Assembly: GCA_002239025.1 (NCBI GenBank)
Contig: MPNM01000028.1
Span: 1 to 33,647, forward strand
Source of the DNA: Chloroflexi bacterium bin125
GTDB taxonomy: Bacteria > Chloroflexota > Dehalococcoidia > Bin125
DNA: 33,647 bases
Direction of reading: 5' to 3'
Positions 7,628-15,564 of this stretch are shown here, one piece after another. The translations under genes were made by a program, and so were the position numbers. Each line of letters opens with the position of its first letter. Position 1 is the stretch's first letter. The notes under the pieces are model-generated. The model had not been told where the DNA came from, ran no database searches, and saw only the letters and a list, made by a program, of their open reading frames with translations.

Positions 7628-8596
7628 ATGATTCCGGCGATCTATTCCGAGTGGTGGGCCAATCTGGCGGTCGATGTTGGTGTGATTCTTCTGGCCGTCT
7701 TGCTGGATCGGTTCTTGCCCGAGCCTCCGGCGCGTTTTCACCCAGTGGTCTGGATGGGACGGATGATCAGCGCGCTCGAGCGATTCGCACCAGGGCGGCC
7801 GACCGGAGCTCTCATCTACGGCGCAGTAAGCGTCTTTGTAGTCATCGGAGCATGGGGAGCGCTGGCCTGGCTGGCCATGCTCGGTCTGTCTGAGCTGGGC
7901 CTCGTTGCATACCTGCTCGGCGGCGCGATCCTGCTGCGCACCAGCTTCACGGTCAGGGGACTCATCACCGCCGGCGAATCGACCCGCCAGGCACTCGAAC
8001 ATGAGGACCTGGAAGATGCTCGAGCCAAGCTGGTGAGCCTGGTCAGTCGCGACCGCGGCGAGCTCAACGCTCCGCTTGTCGCCGCGTCCGCGATTGAGTC
8101 GGTCGCGGAGAACACTACCGACAGCTACATCGCGCCATGGCTGGCATTCGCCGTGCTCGGCGTGCCGTTCGCGGTCGCCTACCGGGCGACCAATACGCTG
8201 GATAGCATGTGGGGCAAACGCGGCTGCTACGAGTACCTGGGCAAGTGCGCTGCTCGATTGGACGATTTGGTCAATCTCCTTCCTGCCAGGCTGAGTGCGC
8301 TCCTGATGCTGCTCAGTGGAACGCTGCTCGGACTGCCAGCTCATCAAGGCTGGCGAGTCATGCTGCGCGACCAACGGATTACCGAGAGCCCCAACGCGGG
8401 TTGGACGATGTCGGCGATGGCCGGCCTGCTCGGTCGGCGATTAGAGAAGAAGGACCATTACGACCTCGGCGCTGAGTTTCCCCGTCCTGAGGCTGCAGAC
8501 ATCGGTCGGTGCAATCAACTTGCCGCAGGAACCGCGCTGCTTGGCGTGATCGTGGCGCTCGGACTGCTCACCATTCGGCATTTGGTCACCGCATGA
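7628..8596 (+). CDS. cbiB: adenosylcobinamide-phosphate synthase CbiB
   Basis: CbiB (CobD in Pseudomonas naming) is an inner-membrane enzyme that joins aminopropanol phosphate to adenosylcobyric acid. The 322-residue product shows the family stretches LDRFLPEPPARFHPVVWMGR near the N-terminus, AASAIESVAENTTDSYIAPW and YRATNTLDSMWGKRG in the middle, and several hydrophobic spans. I use the ATG at 7628; a frame open to 7502 adds residues unlike the family. The stop overlaps the ATG of the next gene (ATGA), so cbiB-cobC-cobQ form one translationally coupled operon. Together with cobC and pduX it covers the aminopropanol side-chain branch of B12 assembly. Confidence 0.95.
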   Translation: MIPAIYSEWWANLAVDVGVILLAVLLDRFLPEPPARFHPVVWMGRMISALERFAPGRPTGALIYGAVSVFVVIGAWGALAWLAMLGLSELGLVAYLLGGAILLRTSFTVRGLITAGESTRQALEHEDLEDARAKLVSLVSRDRGELNAPLVAASAIESVAENTTDSYIAPWLAFAVLGVPFAVAYRATNTLDSMWGKRGCYEYLGKCAARLDDLVNLLPARLSALLMLLSGTLLGLPAHQGWRVMLRDQRITESPNAGWTMSAMAGLLGRRLEKKDHYDLGAEFPRPEAADIGRCNQLAAGTALLGVIVALGLLTIRHLVTA

Positions 8597-9660
8597 GCAC
8601 GGTTCACGGAGGTATCAGTACCACAGATCTCCGCATGGTCGGTCTCACCGCCGAAGAAGTGCTTGATTTCAGTTCGAACATCAATCCGCAGGGAACATCC
8701 GAGCGTGTGCGGCAAGCTGCAGTCGCGGCCGACCTGGCCGCCTACCCCGATCGCGACTCTCTCTTGCTGCGAGAAGCGCTCGCCGGGAGACTGCAGGTAG
8801 ATGTCGGACAACTGCTGATCGGCAATGGTTCGACCGAGCTGATTCATCTGTTGGCTCGAGCCAGACTGCGGCCCGGTGGTCGCTGTCTGATCTTTCTGCC
8901 AACCTTCGGCGAGTACGAAGCCGCTGCTGCGCTTGCTGGTGCACAGATCCATCGCTTGTATGCCGCCGAATCTCAGTCGTTCCGCTGGTCGATGGAATCA
9001 GCGCTGGACACCATCAAAGAAGTTCGGCCCGAGCTGGTATTCCTCTGCAATCCCAACAACCCGACAGGTGTCTACCTCAAGCATGAAGATGTGGCCCGGA
9101 TTCTCGACGCCATCGGGCAGGACGGTCTGTTGCTGCTGGACGAAGCGTATGCGTCGCTGGCGGACCGGCGATGCGATTCTGGCTCCCTGCCGCTCTCCAT
9201 GCTCCCGAGCGACAACCTGGCCATCCTGCGCTCAATGACCAAGGATCACGCAATTGCCGGCGTTCGGCTGGGCTACCTGCTGGCGACGCCTGGGCTGATC
9301 GACGCAGTGCGCAGCCTGCAGCATGCCTGGAGCGTCAACGCTGTCGCGCAGGCCGCCGGACTGGCGGCGCTGGATGACGAGGAACACATTGAGGAGGCCC
9401 GCGATGTGATCGCGGCGTCGAAGGAGTTCATCTACGAGCGACTCGGTTCAATGGGTATCGCGTTCACGCCTTCGTCGGCGAACTTCCTACTCGTCAACGT
9501 CGGTGACGCGGTCCAGGTGCGGACGGAGCTGCTCCGCCGAGGCATCGCCGTGCGTGACTGTACATCGTTCGGCTTGCCCCGGCACATCCGCATTGCGGTT
9601 CGCCAACGCGAGGAATGCGAGCACCTGCTTCGTGAGCTTCAGGAAGTAGTTGACCAATGA
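8593..9660 (+). CDS. cobC: L-threonine-O-3-phosphate decarboxylase (PLP enzyme)
   Basis: A class I/II aminotransferase-fold enzyme of 355 residues that decarboxylates L-threonine phosphate to (R)-1-aminopropan-2-ol phosphate, the substrate of CbiB. It is named CobC in Pseudomonas and CobD in Salmonella. Visible motifs: DFSSNINPQG at 25-34, the PLP-contacting CNPNNPTG at 152-159, LLDEAY with Asp183, the Schiff-base lysine Lys217 in SMTKDHAIAG, and the arginine of GVRLGY. Histidinol-phosphate aminotransferase is the main look-alike, but the position between cbiB and cobQ decides for B12. The start at 8593 is set by the ATGA overlap with cbiB; the end overlaps cobQ the same way. Confidence 0.93.
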   Translation: MSTVHGGISTTDLRMVGLTAEEVLDFSSNINPQGTSERVRQAAVAADLAAYPDRDSLLLREALAGRLQVDVGQLLIGNGSTELIHLLARARLRPGGRCLIFLPTFGEYEAAAALAGAQIHRLYAAESQSFRWSMESALDTIKEVRPELVFLCNPNNPTGVYLKHEDVARILDAIGQDGLLLLDEAYASLADRRCDSGSLPLSMLPSDNLAILRSMTKDHAIAGVRLGYLLATPGLIDAVRSLQHAWSVNAVAQAAGLAALDDEEHIEEARDVIAASKEFIYERLGSMGIAFTPSSANFLLVNVGDAVQVRTELLRRGIAVRDCTSFGLPRHIRIAVRQREECEHLLRELQEVVDQ

Positions 9661-11186
9661 GCGAGCTTGCCAAGGTTGTCATGGTCCAGGGGACATCGTC
9701 CCATGCCGGCAAGTCGATCCTGGCGACCGCGCTCTGCCGCATCTTTGCGCAGGAGGGCTACCAGGTCGCGCCGTTCAAGGCGCAGAACATGTCGCTCAAT
9801 TCGTACGTGACGCCCGACGGTGGCGAGATCGGCCGATCTCAGGCCGTGCAGGCCGCCGCGGCAATGGTCGAGCCCCGCGTCGAAATGAATCCGGTCCTGC
9901 TCAAGCCGGAAGCGGAGGCGCGCTCGCAGGTTGTCGTCATGGGCAGACCTCAGGCAAGGAAGTCGGCGCGCGAGTACTACCAACTGAAACAGCGGCTCTG
10001 GCCAACCATCACCTCCGCGCTGGACACGCTGCGCCGCGAGTTCGACGTAGTCGTGATCGAAGGGGCAGGCAGTCCGGCCGAGATCAACTTGAAGCAACAC
10101 GACATCGTCAACATGCGGGTCGCTCGCTACGCGAAGTCGCCGGTGCTCCTGGTCGGAGACATCGATCGCGGCGGCGTCTTCGCCCAGATCGTCGGCACGA
10201 TGATGCTGCTCGAACCGGAAGAGCGAGCCCTGGTCACGGGGCACGTAATCAACAAGTTCCGCGGCGACCCGTCACTGCTTACATCCGGGCTGCACTTGCT
10301 TGAAGATCACACGGGAACACCCGCGATTGGCGTGTTGCCCTACTTCTTCGACATACACGTCCCGGAAGAGGATTCGCTCGGCCTCCAGGACGTGTCGCCA
10401 GATGACATCCAGCAGCCGTTAGATGTCGCCGTGATGCGGCTGCCTCACATCGCCAACTTCGACGACTTTGATCCACTTCGGCACGAACGCGGCGTTCGCC
10501 TTCGATACGTCCGTAACGCGAGTGAGTTTGGCAAACCTGACCTCGTCTTGATCCCGGGCAGCAAGACGACCGTCGACGACCTCGAATGGCTTCGGACGCA
10601 GGGATTGGCTGACCTGATTGTTGGCGCCCGCGTTGCCGGAACTCCTGTGATTGGCATCTGCGCTGGATTCCAGATGTTGGGACGAGAGCTTCTGGATCCC
10701 GATGGTGTGGAGTCGAGCCAGCCGGTGACCTCCGGACTGTGCCTGCTGCCCACGTCGACCACGTTTCGGGGCGAGAAAGTGACGCATCAGGTCACAGCCC
10801 GCGTGGTATCGGGACGGGGATTGCTTGAGGGCGGTAGCGGCGCTGCGTTGACCGGCTACGAAATTCACATGGGAGTGCCGTCGACGAACGCAACGACCAA
10901 CCCATTTGTGATTGAATCGCGTTCCGGAGTGGCCGCCGGCTCATCCGACGGCGCACTCGATGACGAAGGACTCACCCTTGGTACTTACATGCACGGCCTG
11001 TTTCACAATCGCGCCATCCGGCGTTCGGTGCTCGAGTTTGCAGCACAGCGCAAGGGCGTGACACTGCCCCAGGTCAGGGACGAGATCGATCAGGACGCCG
11101 AATACGACAAGCTGGCCGCACTCGTCCGTGAGCACCTGGACATGGCGCACATTCGCCGAGCGATGGGGTTTACTCGGCCAGGCTGA
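9657..11186 (+). CDS. cobQ: cobyric acid synthase CobQ/CbiP
   Basis: This 509-residue cytosolic enzyme amidates four side chains of adenosylcobyrinic acid a,c-diamide with ATP and glutamine. The N-terminal ATP domain has QGTSSHAGKS at 11-20 followed by FKAQNMSLNS, a hallmark of CobQ. VVIEGAGSPAEINL and DIDRGGVFAQ follow. The C-terminal glutamine-amidotransferase domain carries Cys335 in VIGICAGFQMLG and His446 in YMHGLFH. It is the last gene of the cbiB-cobC-cobQ operon. Its 3' end overlaps the 3' end of the opposing btuF-like gene by 17 nt, so there is no room for a separate terminator between the two transcripts. Confidence 0.96.
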   Translation: MSELAKVVMVQGTSSHAGKSILATALCRIFAQEGYQVAPFKAQNMSLNSYVTPDGGEIGRSQAVQAAAAMVEPRVEMNPVLLKPEAEARSQVVVMGRPQARKSAREYYQLKQRLWPTITSALDTLRREFDVVVIEGAGSPAEINLKQHDIVNMRVARYAKSPVLLVGDIDRGGVFAQIVGTMMLLEPEERALVTGHVINKFRGDPSLLTSGLHLLEDHTGTPAIGVLPYFFDIHVPEEDSLGLQDVSPDDIQQPLDVAVMRLPHIANFDDFDPLRHERGVRLRYVRNASEFGKPDLVLIPGSKTTVDDLEWLRTQGLADLIVGARVAGTPVIGICAGFQMLGRELLDPDGVESSQPVTSGLCLLPTSTTFRGEKVTHQVTARVVSGRGLLEGGSGAALTGYEIHMGVPSTNATTNPFVIESRSGVAAGSSDGALDDEGLTLGTYMHGLFHNRAIRRSVLEFAAQRKGVTLPQVRDEIDQDAEYDKLAALVREHLDMAHIRRAMGFTRPG

Positions 11187-12459
11187 ACGTCTCAGCTGGC
11201 GGGGCGGAGAAGTCGTCGGGCCAGAGGATTCGAGCCAGGTCTTCCGCGCCGCGAATGTTCCAGTAGGAGAGTGTCGTGAAGTGCTTGCTCTCGACGATAT
11301 ACACGGCGCCGTTCTTGATCGCCGGTACTTCAGCCAGCGCTTCATTGGTTAACAGGCTCTGTTGGAACTCCTCGGCGCCAAACGCCAGCGGCTGAGCGAT
11401 GATGATGATCTCGGGCGCCATCGCTATCACACCTTCGAGGCTGGTCGTCTGGTTGCCCTGCACGCCGGAGACCTCCGCCGCGTTGATCCCCCCGGCGGCG
11501 ACGATGACTCCACCCTCGGTCGAATTCCCGCCGGCCACCCAGAGGGTGTCCGAGTATTGGGTCAGAGCCAACACGCTCGGCTGAGGTGACTTTGCGCCGG
11601 TGATCGCGATCAATGACTCGTAGCGGGCCTGGACTTCGTCGGCGAACTCGAAGGCGCGTTGCTCCTCGCCGAAGATGTAGCCCATCAGCAGAATGCTGTT
11701 GATCCGCTCCTCAGGTCCCTGGATCAGATCGGTCTGGATTACCGGAATGCCGGCCCGCTGTAGTGCGTCGATGGCCTCGACCGGGAAGAACGGACTGGTC
11801 ACGACGACATCAGGGGACTGGGCGATGATCACTTCTGGATCGCGCGAGATTTCAGCCTTGTCCTGAACCAGGTCGGCGACATTCGAGTAGGTGTGATTCT
11901 TTGTCGCCGATCCGACCGCAACCAGTCGGTCGTTCGGCACGAGGGCGAGTGTCATCTCATCGTGTCCGACCGAGGCGGTGATGATCCGCATCGGCTTGGC
12001 CGGAATCGAGACGATGCCGTTTAGACCCTCAACCTCGCGCGGCCAACCCGTATTGCTGGGGTCAACAATGCCACGCACACCTTCGAGCGTTCTCGTAGCC
12101 GCTTGCGATGGTTGCGACTGCTGCTCGGCACCCTCTTGCTCGGCCTGAGTCTCGGATTCAGTCTGTTGCTCCTGTTCGGCCCCAGACGTCTCCGCCTGAC
12201 TCTGCGGCTCATCGGCTTGCTGCACCTGAGCTACTGCGGCGTCTGTCTCCTGCTGTTGCTCAGCCTCGGCTTCAGGTTGCTCGGCGGTCACAAGCTCTTG
12301 CTGAGCCTGAGCTTGAGCCTGCTGCTCTTCAGTCTGGACGGCAGCGCTCTGTGCCTCCGGCTGCGCCTGAGGCGGCTCTTCCGATGAACAGGCGACCACG
12401 ACCAGTCCGACGACCAGTACCGCAAACCACCCGATCCAGCGCCAATTCGATCCCCACAT
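11170..12459 (-). CDS. btuF: cobalamin-regulated substrate-binding lipoprotein, BtuF-like
   Basis: A 429-residue lipoprotein. After a hydrophobic signal, the lipobox LVVVAC puts Cys24 at the mature N-terminus. Residues about 26-125 are an unusual Gln/Glu/Ala-rich linker without predicted structure. From about 130 on comes a periplasmic-binding fold of the FepB/BtuF class (MRIITASVGHDEMTLAL, SPDVVVTSPFF, MAPEIIIIAQP). The cobalamin riboswitch just upstream shows that B12 controls it, so cobalamin or another corrinoid is the likely ligand. No permease or ATPase genes (btuC, btuD) adjoin it, so the transporter must be elsewhere. I use the ATG at 12459 because it directly precedes the signal peptide. 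The frame runs open to 12531, but that part enters the riboswitch terminator region. Confidence 0.88.
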   Translation of the reverse strand: MWGSNWRWIGWFAVLVVGLVVVACSSEEPPQAQPEAQSAAVQTEEQQAQAQAQQELVTAEQPEAEAEQQQETDAAVAQVQQADEPQSQAETSGAEQEQQTESETQAEQEGAEQQSQPSQAATRTLEGVRGIVDPSNTGWPREVEGLNGIVSIPAKPMRIITASVGHDEMTLALVPNDRLVAVGSATKNHTYSNVADLVQDKAEISRDPEVIIAQSPDVVVTSPFFPVEAIDALQRAGIPVIQTDLIQGPEERINSILLMGYIFGEEQRAFEFADEVQARYESLIAITGAKSPQPSVLALTQYSDTLWVAGGNSTEGGVIVAAGGINAAEVSGVQGNQTTSLEGVIAMAPEIIIIAQPLAFGAEEFQQSLLTNEALAEVPAIKNGAVYIVESKHFTTLSYWNIRGAEDLARILWPDDFSAPPAETFSLAE

Positions 12460-12528
12460 GGCATCACCCTTCAATGGCCACGCCAACCTGATCCCAGGCG
12501 TGCATGGCAACCGTTGATCGCTGGCGGG

Positions 12529-12564
12529 CAAAGAAAAACCCTCCAGCGGCTCCGCTGGAGGGTT
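12529..12564 (-). terminator. intrinsic terminator, expression platform of the B12 riboswitch
   Basis: On the minus strand a 13-bp GC-rich stem (12564-12552 with 12549-12537, loop of two to four bases) is followed at once by TTTTTCTT. It lies between the riboswitch and the btuF-like start, exactly where a transcription-attenuation platform is expected. The stem is perfect. Confidence 0.9.
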
Positions 12565-12639
12565 GGTGATCGACCTGACCGGACGAACGAGCCCGGAGAT
12601 CGAGGGACCTCTCTGAAGCGGAGAGTTGTCACCTCTCGT

Positions 12640-12832
12640 CCAGGCAGGTCTCCTGGCTCGCGGGCGGATGTTACTGCTGGACCCTTCCCATCGACGTTTG
12701 GTTGGTCGACAGTGGGTGTCAGCTCTCCGTGTGGCTCACTCAATCGAGTGAGCCCCGCTTACAGTGGCGCTACCGCGTCGGATTCTCACCGACTTCCCTA
12801 TTCTCCCGGGATGGGCACCTGGACGAAGAACG
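12640..12832 (-). promoter_or_regulatory. cobalamin (B12) riboswitch
   Basis: Read on the minus strand, the region contains the classical pieces in order: GGGAAGTCGGTGAGAATCCG around 12800-12780, the B12 box GCGCCACTG at 12770-12762 followed by TAAGCGGGG, a variable arm with the hairpin CTCACTCGATTGAGTG, and the 3' element GAGCCAGGAGACC at 12660-12645. Cobalamin binding to such RNAs switches off the downstream gene. Here the intrinsic terminator at 12529-12564 should form when adenosylcobalamin or a related corrinoid is bound, stopping synthesis of the btuF-like lipoprotein. The riboswitch begins only a few bases after the pduX stop, so read-through from pduX would also pass through it. Confidence 0.97.
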
Positions 12833-12843
12833 CTCGCGCAAGC

Positions 12844-13755
12844 CTAGCACGCGTCTGTGGGTACCAGCTCGCCAACAAGCGTCGCCGCTCCCCCACCAAT
12901 CAGCCGCTGCCGATGGACAGCGACCAGATCTGGTAGCCGCCTCCGTGCATGAGATGAAACCGCATCGAGATGTTTCCCGTCCTGGGCGAACAGCAAACCG
13001 ATCACTGTCCCGCTGTGTGCAACATTCACTCCGACGGCTCCACAGGCCTCGGCGATCGAAAGAACCTCCGGCAGTTGAGGCTTGGGCAGCACGGCCTGAT
13101 AGGCCATCGCGCTCAGCGTCGCTCCGCGACCGACGAGTTCAGAATCGGCTGTTGCGATACCGGCTTCAATCAGGGCCAGTGCCCGACAGAATGACTCCCT
13201 GTGCGACCGCAACGTCGCGCGTCGGTCGGTTGCATTGAAAGCTTCTGTGTCGAGCGTTGGCTCGAACTCCAGGACCAGGACATTCAACGGAGGTGGTTGC
13301 CCAAGGCTCCGCCTGACGCTGCCGCCGAGATGATCGAATAGTGCGATCCCCGGAACCATGATTCCATCGCTCGGCTCGACAGCCAATGCAAGTTCCGCAA
13401 GAGTGTTCTCATCGATTGATCTTCCCAGCGCTGATGCGGTGGCGACCATCGATGCGACGATGTCGGCCGTGCTGCTGGCCATCCCTTTCTTGCGCGGGAT
13501 TGGACTGTCGATGGTCAGCGTGGCGTCAAGGTCGGCGCGATCCAGGTGCTCGAGCACGAGTGCGACTGCGTGGACCGCCTTTGAGCATTCTGTCGGGCCG
13601 TCAATCTGTCCCTGGCCGGCTCGCAGCGTCACCGATGCGGTGGAATAGAGGTCAATCGGACAGGTCACCATCACGAGCGAGTCCTCGAGCATGCCCTGGG
13701 CCAGTTCACCGCAGGTCCCGGGAGCCCGAGCGACACCTCGCATTGCCCTAGTCAC
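12844..13755 (-). CDS. pduX: L-threonine kinase PduX (GHMP kinase family)
   Basis: PduX phosphorylates L-threonine to L-threonine phosphate, the precursor of the B12 aminopropanol linker and the substrate of the decarboxylase encoded at 8593. The product has 303 residues. The N-terminal APGTCGELAQG (11-21) is the PduX-type signature, and PRKKGMASSTAD (87-98) is the GHMP ATP-binding motif. A final glycine-rich motif is seen in AHSGTVIGLLF. It is cytosolic. It lies on the other strand from cbiB-cobC-cobQ, directly upstream of the riboswitch and btuF-like gene. The frame starts at GTG 13755; an ATG at 13743 is the alternative, and neither has a strong ribosome-binding site. Confidence 0.92.
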   Translation of the reverse strand: MTRAMRGVARAPGTCGELAQGMLEDSLVMVTCPIDLYSTASVTLRAGQGQIDGPTECSKAVHAVALVLEHLDRADLDATLTIDSPIPRKKGMASSTADIVASMVATASALGRSIDENTLAELALAVEPSDGIMVPGIALFDHLGGSVRRSLGQPPPLNVLVLEFEPTLDTEAFNATDRRATLRSHRESFCRALALIEAGIATADSELVGRGATLSAMAYQAVLPKPQLPEVLSIAEACGAVGVNVAHSGTVIGLLFAQDGKHLDAVSSHARRRLPDLVAVHRQRLIGGGAATLVGELVPTDAC

Positions 13756-13853
13756 GAGAGCAGCCTAGCCGCCGCTCACCCATGCTCGGAGACTCAAACG
13801 CCGGAGAGCCAGCGAATGGCAGATCCTCGACCACCTATTGTTTCGCGGCTCTG

Positions 13854-14585
13854 CTAACTATCGATCCCGAGTGATTGCGCTAGTGAGGCAACGGGGGCAA
13901 CGGCCTGCTCCACCGCGTGCTCGATTGCCCGCTGCCAATACTGCGCAACGGGCGCCAACTCCTCTTCGTTGAAGCGACGCTCTCTCATGGTGAACGAGTT
14001 GGCCGGGTAGACCAATGCGTCCATCGGTGGACCGACATCAGCCGAACTCGCTTCCGTGGAGTTGAACGAGAGCATGCCTAGTCGCAACGCCCGTTCCAAC
14101 GAGGCCTCGTAACGCAGCGTGCGGTCGAGAACGGGTTTCCCGAACCGAGTGTCGCCGATGATCAGGTACGGCGTGCCCTGCGAGACCTCGACCCAGTTGC
14201 CCTGAGGATAAAGCAGGTAGAGGTGAGGTGAGTCATCCTCGGTCAACTGGCTGCCCACGATGCAATGCAGATCGAAGTGCAGTCCGGCCTTGATCAACCA
14301 CTCATTGTCCTCGTTGTAGACCCGCCGCATCTCCTCGGCCAGGGCGTTGACAGCCTCGTACGAGCGTAAGAGCTGGTCGCCGCTCTCTCGCAGCCGCTCC
14401 TCGAAGTAGGTGATGGCCTTGTCGCGCACCGAGCGCAGGCCGCTGGACATCACGAACATCGCCCGCCCTTCGCCCTCGTGCACGGCGATCTTCTTGGCCG
14501 TCGAGACCTCGGAGCCGCTGGTGATCCGCGTGTCGGCGATCGCGATGAGGCCATCCTGGCACTTGATACCCAGGCAGAACGTCAT
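13854..14585 (-). CDS. Anbu-type proteasome-like peptidase
   Basis: A 243-residue N-terminal-nucleophile hydrolase of the Anbu (bacterial proteasome homologue) family, distinct from HslV. After Met removal, Thr2 becomes the N-terminal nucleophile. Asp18 in AIADTRIT corresponds to Asp17 of proteasome beta subunits, and KK at 31-32 supplies the expected lysine. GSQLTEDDSPHLYLLYPQGN and LIIGDTRFGKP are stretches I associate with this family. Known Anbu proteins form open helical or ring assemblies in the cytosol; the natural substrate is not established. It is the last gene of an operon with an alpha-E protein and a permuted ATP-grasp protein, one nucleotide after the alpha-E stop (TGAAATG). Confidence 0.93.
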   Translation of the reverse strand: MTFCLGIKCQDGLIAIADTRITSGSEVSTAKKIAVHEGEGRAMFVMSSGLRSVRDKAITYFEERLRESGDQLLRSYEAVNALAEEMRRVYNEDNEWLIKAGLHFDLHCIVGSQLTEDDSPHLYLLYPQGNWVEVSQGTPYLIIGDTRFGKPVLDRTLRYEASLERALRLGMLSFNSTEASSADVGPPMDALVYPANSFTMRERRFNEEELAPVAQYWQRAIEHAVEQAVAPVASLAQSLGIDS

Positions 14586-14586
14586 T

Positions 14587-15564
14587 TCAACCCTGCTCGA
14601 TCGTTAGTTGGCGCTGGTGTTGGCTGGCTTCGGGCTCTGCGCCGAAGATATCGTCCGTGATGGCCCGATCGATGTCGATCAGCCGCTGCTGGAAGCCGTC
14701 GAGAAACTCGTGCAGGCCGTCGTCGATGAGTTGCTCCATCTCCATAGCGCCGACATCCAGATGCAGCAGGGCAATGCCTCGCTCTGCTGCGGCCCGACGT
14801 CGCTTCGGGGTTTGCGCCGTTGCCTGTTGGCAGTGACGTTGAAGCGCCTGCACGCAGAAAGCGAGACTGCGCGGAAACTCCTGTGAAAAAATCAGCAACT
14901 GCGCCACCTGGATTCCGTCGACTTCGTTGTTTCCCATCCGACGGTACGCCTCACGAGCCGAGGCCGAGCGCAGCACCGCCATCCAATGAAAGCGGTCGAA
15001 CGCTCCGCCCACAGCATCTCCGCGCGGAAGCAAGATGTGATACTTCGCGTCGATGATCCGGCTGGTCATGTCGGCCCGCTCGAGATACATCCCGCAGCGG
15101 AACCACTCTCGACCTTCATCCCTGAGCACGGTGTTGTCATAGAGGCCAAGGATCGTCTGCGTCCGCCGCTGAGTCTCACTACAGAACTCGTGAATGTCGT
15201 TGGAGATGAACTGCTTGCGCAGCGCGAGGGACAGATAGATCGCGTTGATCTCTTCCCAGACCTCGCGTGAAATGTGTTCTCGCAACCCGCGGGCCAGCTC
15301 CCGCGCCCGGACGAGGGTCGAACGCAGGGAGGCCGGGTTTTGCATCGAGTAAATCAGGAATTCCGAATGGGTGAGCTCGGGCGACTCAACCATCGTGTCC
15401 CAATAGAGCTGATTAGAAGCCGTCGTGCTGACCAGGCTGTGCCAGATCTCCTGACCGCTCTCCAGCAATACCTCGTGTTCCACCCGCGCCATGCGGGCGA
15501 TGTTCTCGGCGCGCTCCAGGTAACGCCCAAGCCAGTACAGGTTCTCGGCCACGCGGCTCAGCAT
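14587..15564 (-). CDS. alpha-E domain protein (DUF403)
   Basis: This 325-residue, mostly helical protein begins MLSRVAENLYWLGRYLERAE, the signature start of the alpha-E family, and later contains EEINAIYLSL and REAYRRMG. Its biochemical activity is unknown. In comparative genomics it nearly always travels with a circularly permuted ATP-grasp enzyme, often with a transglutaminase and Anbu, which suggests peptide synthesis or tagging linked to proteolysis. Here it sits between the ATP-grasp gene (stop and start share one base, TGATG) and the Anbu gene, so the three are made together. Confidence 0.92.
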   Translation of the reverse strand: MLSRVAENLYWLGRYLERAENIARMARVEHEVLLESGQEIWHSLVSTTASNQLYWDTMVESPELTHSEFLIYSMQNPASLRSTLVRARELARGLREHISREVWEEINAIYLSLALRKQFISNDIHEFCSETQRRTQTILGLYDNTVLRDEGREWFRCGMYLERADMTSRIIDAKYHILLPRGDAVGGAFDRFHWMAVLRSASAREAYRRMGNNEVDGIQVAQLLIFSQEFPRSLAFCVQALQRHCQQATAQTPKRRRAAAERGIALLHLDVGAMEMEQLIDDGLHEFLDGFQQRLIDIDRAITDDIFGAEPEASQHQRQLTIEQG

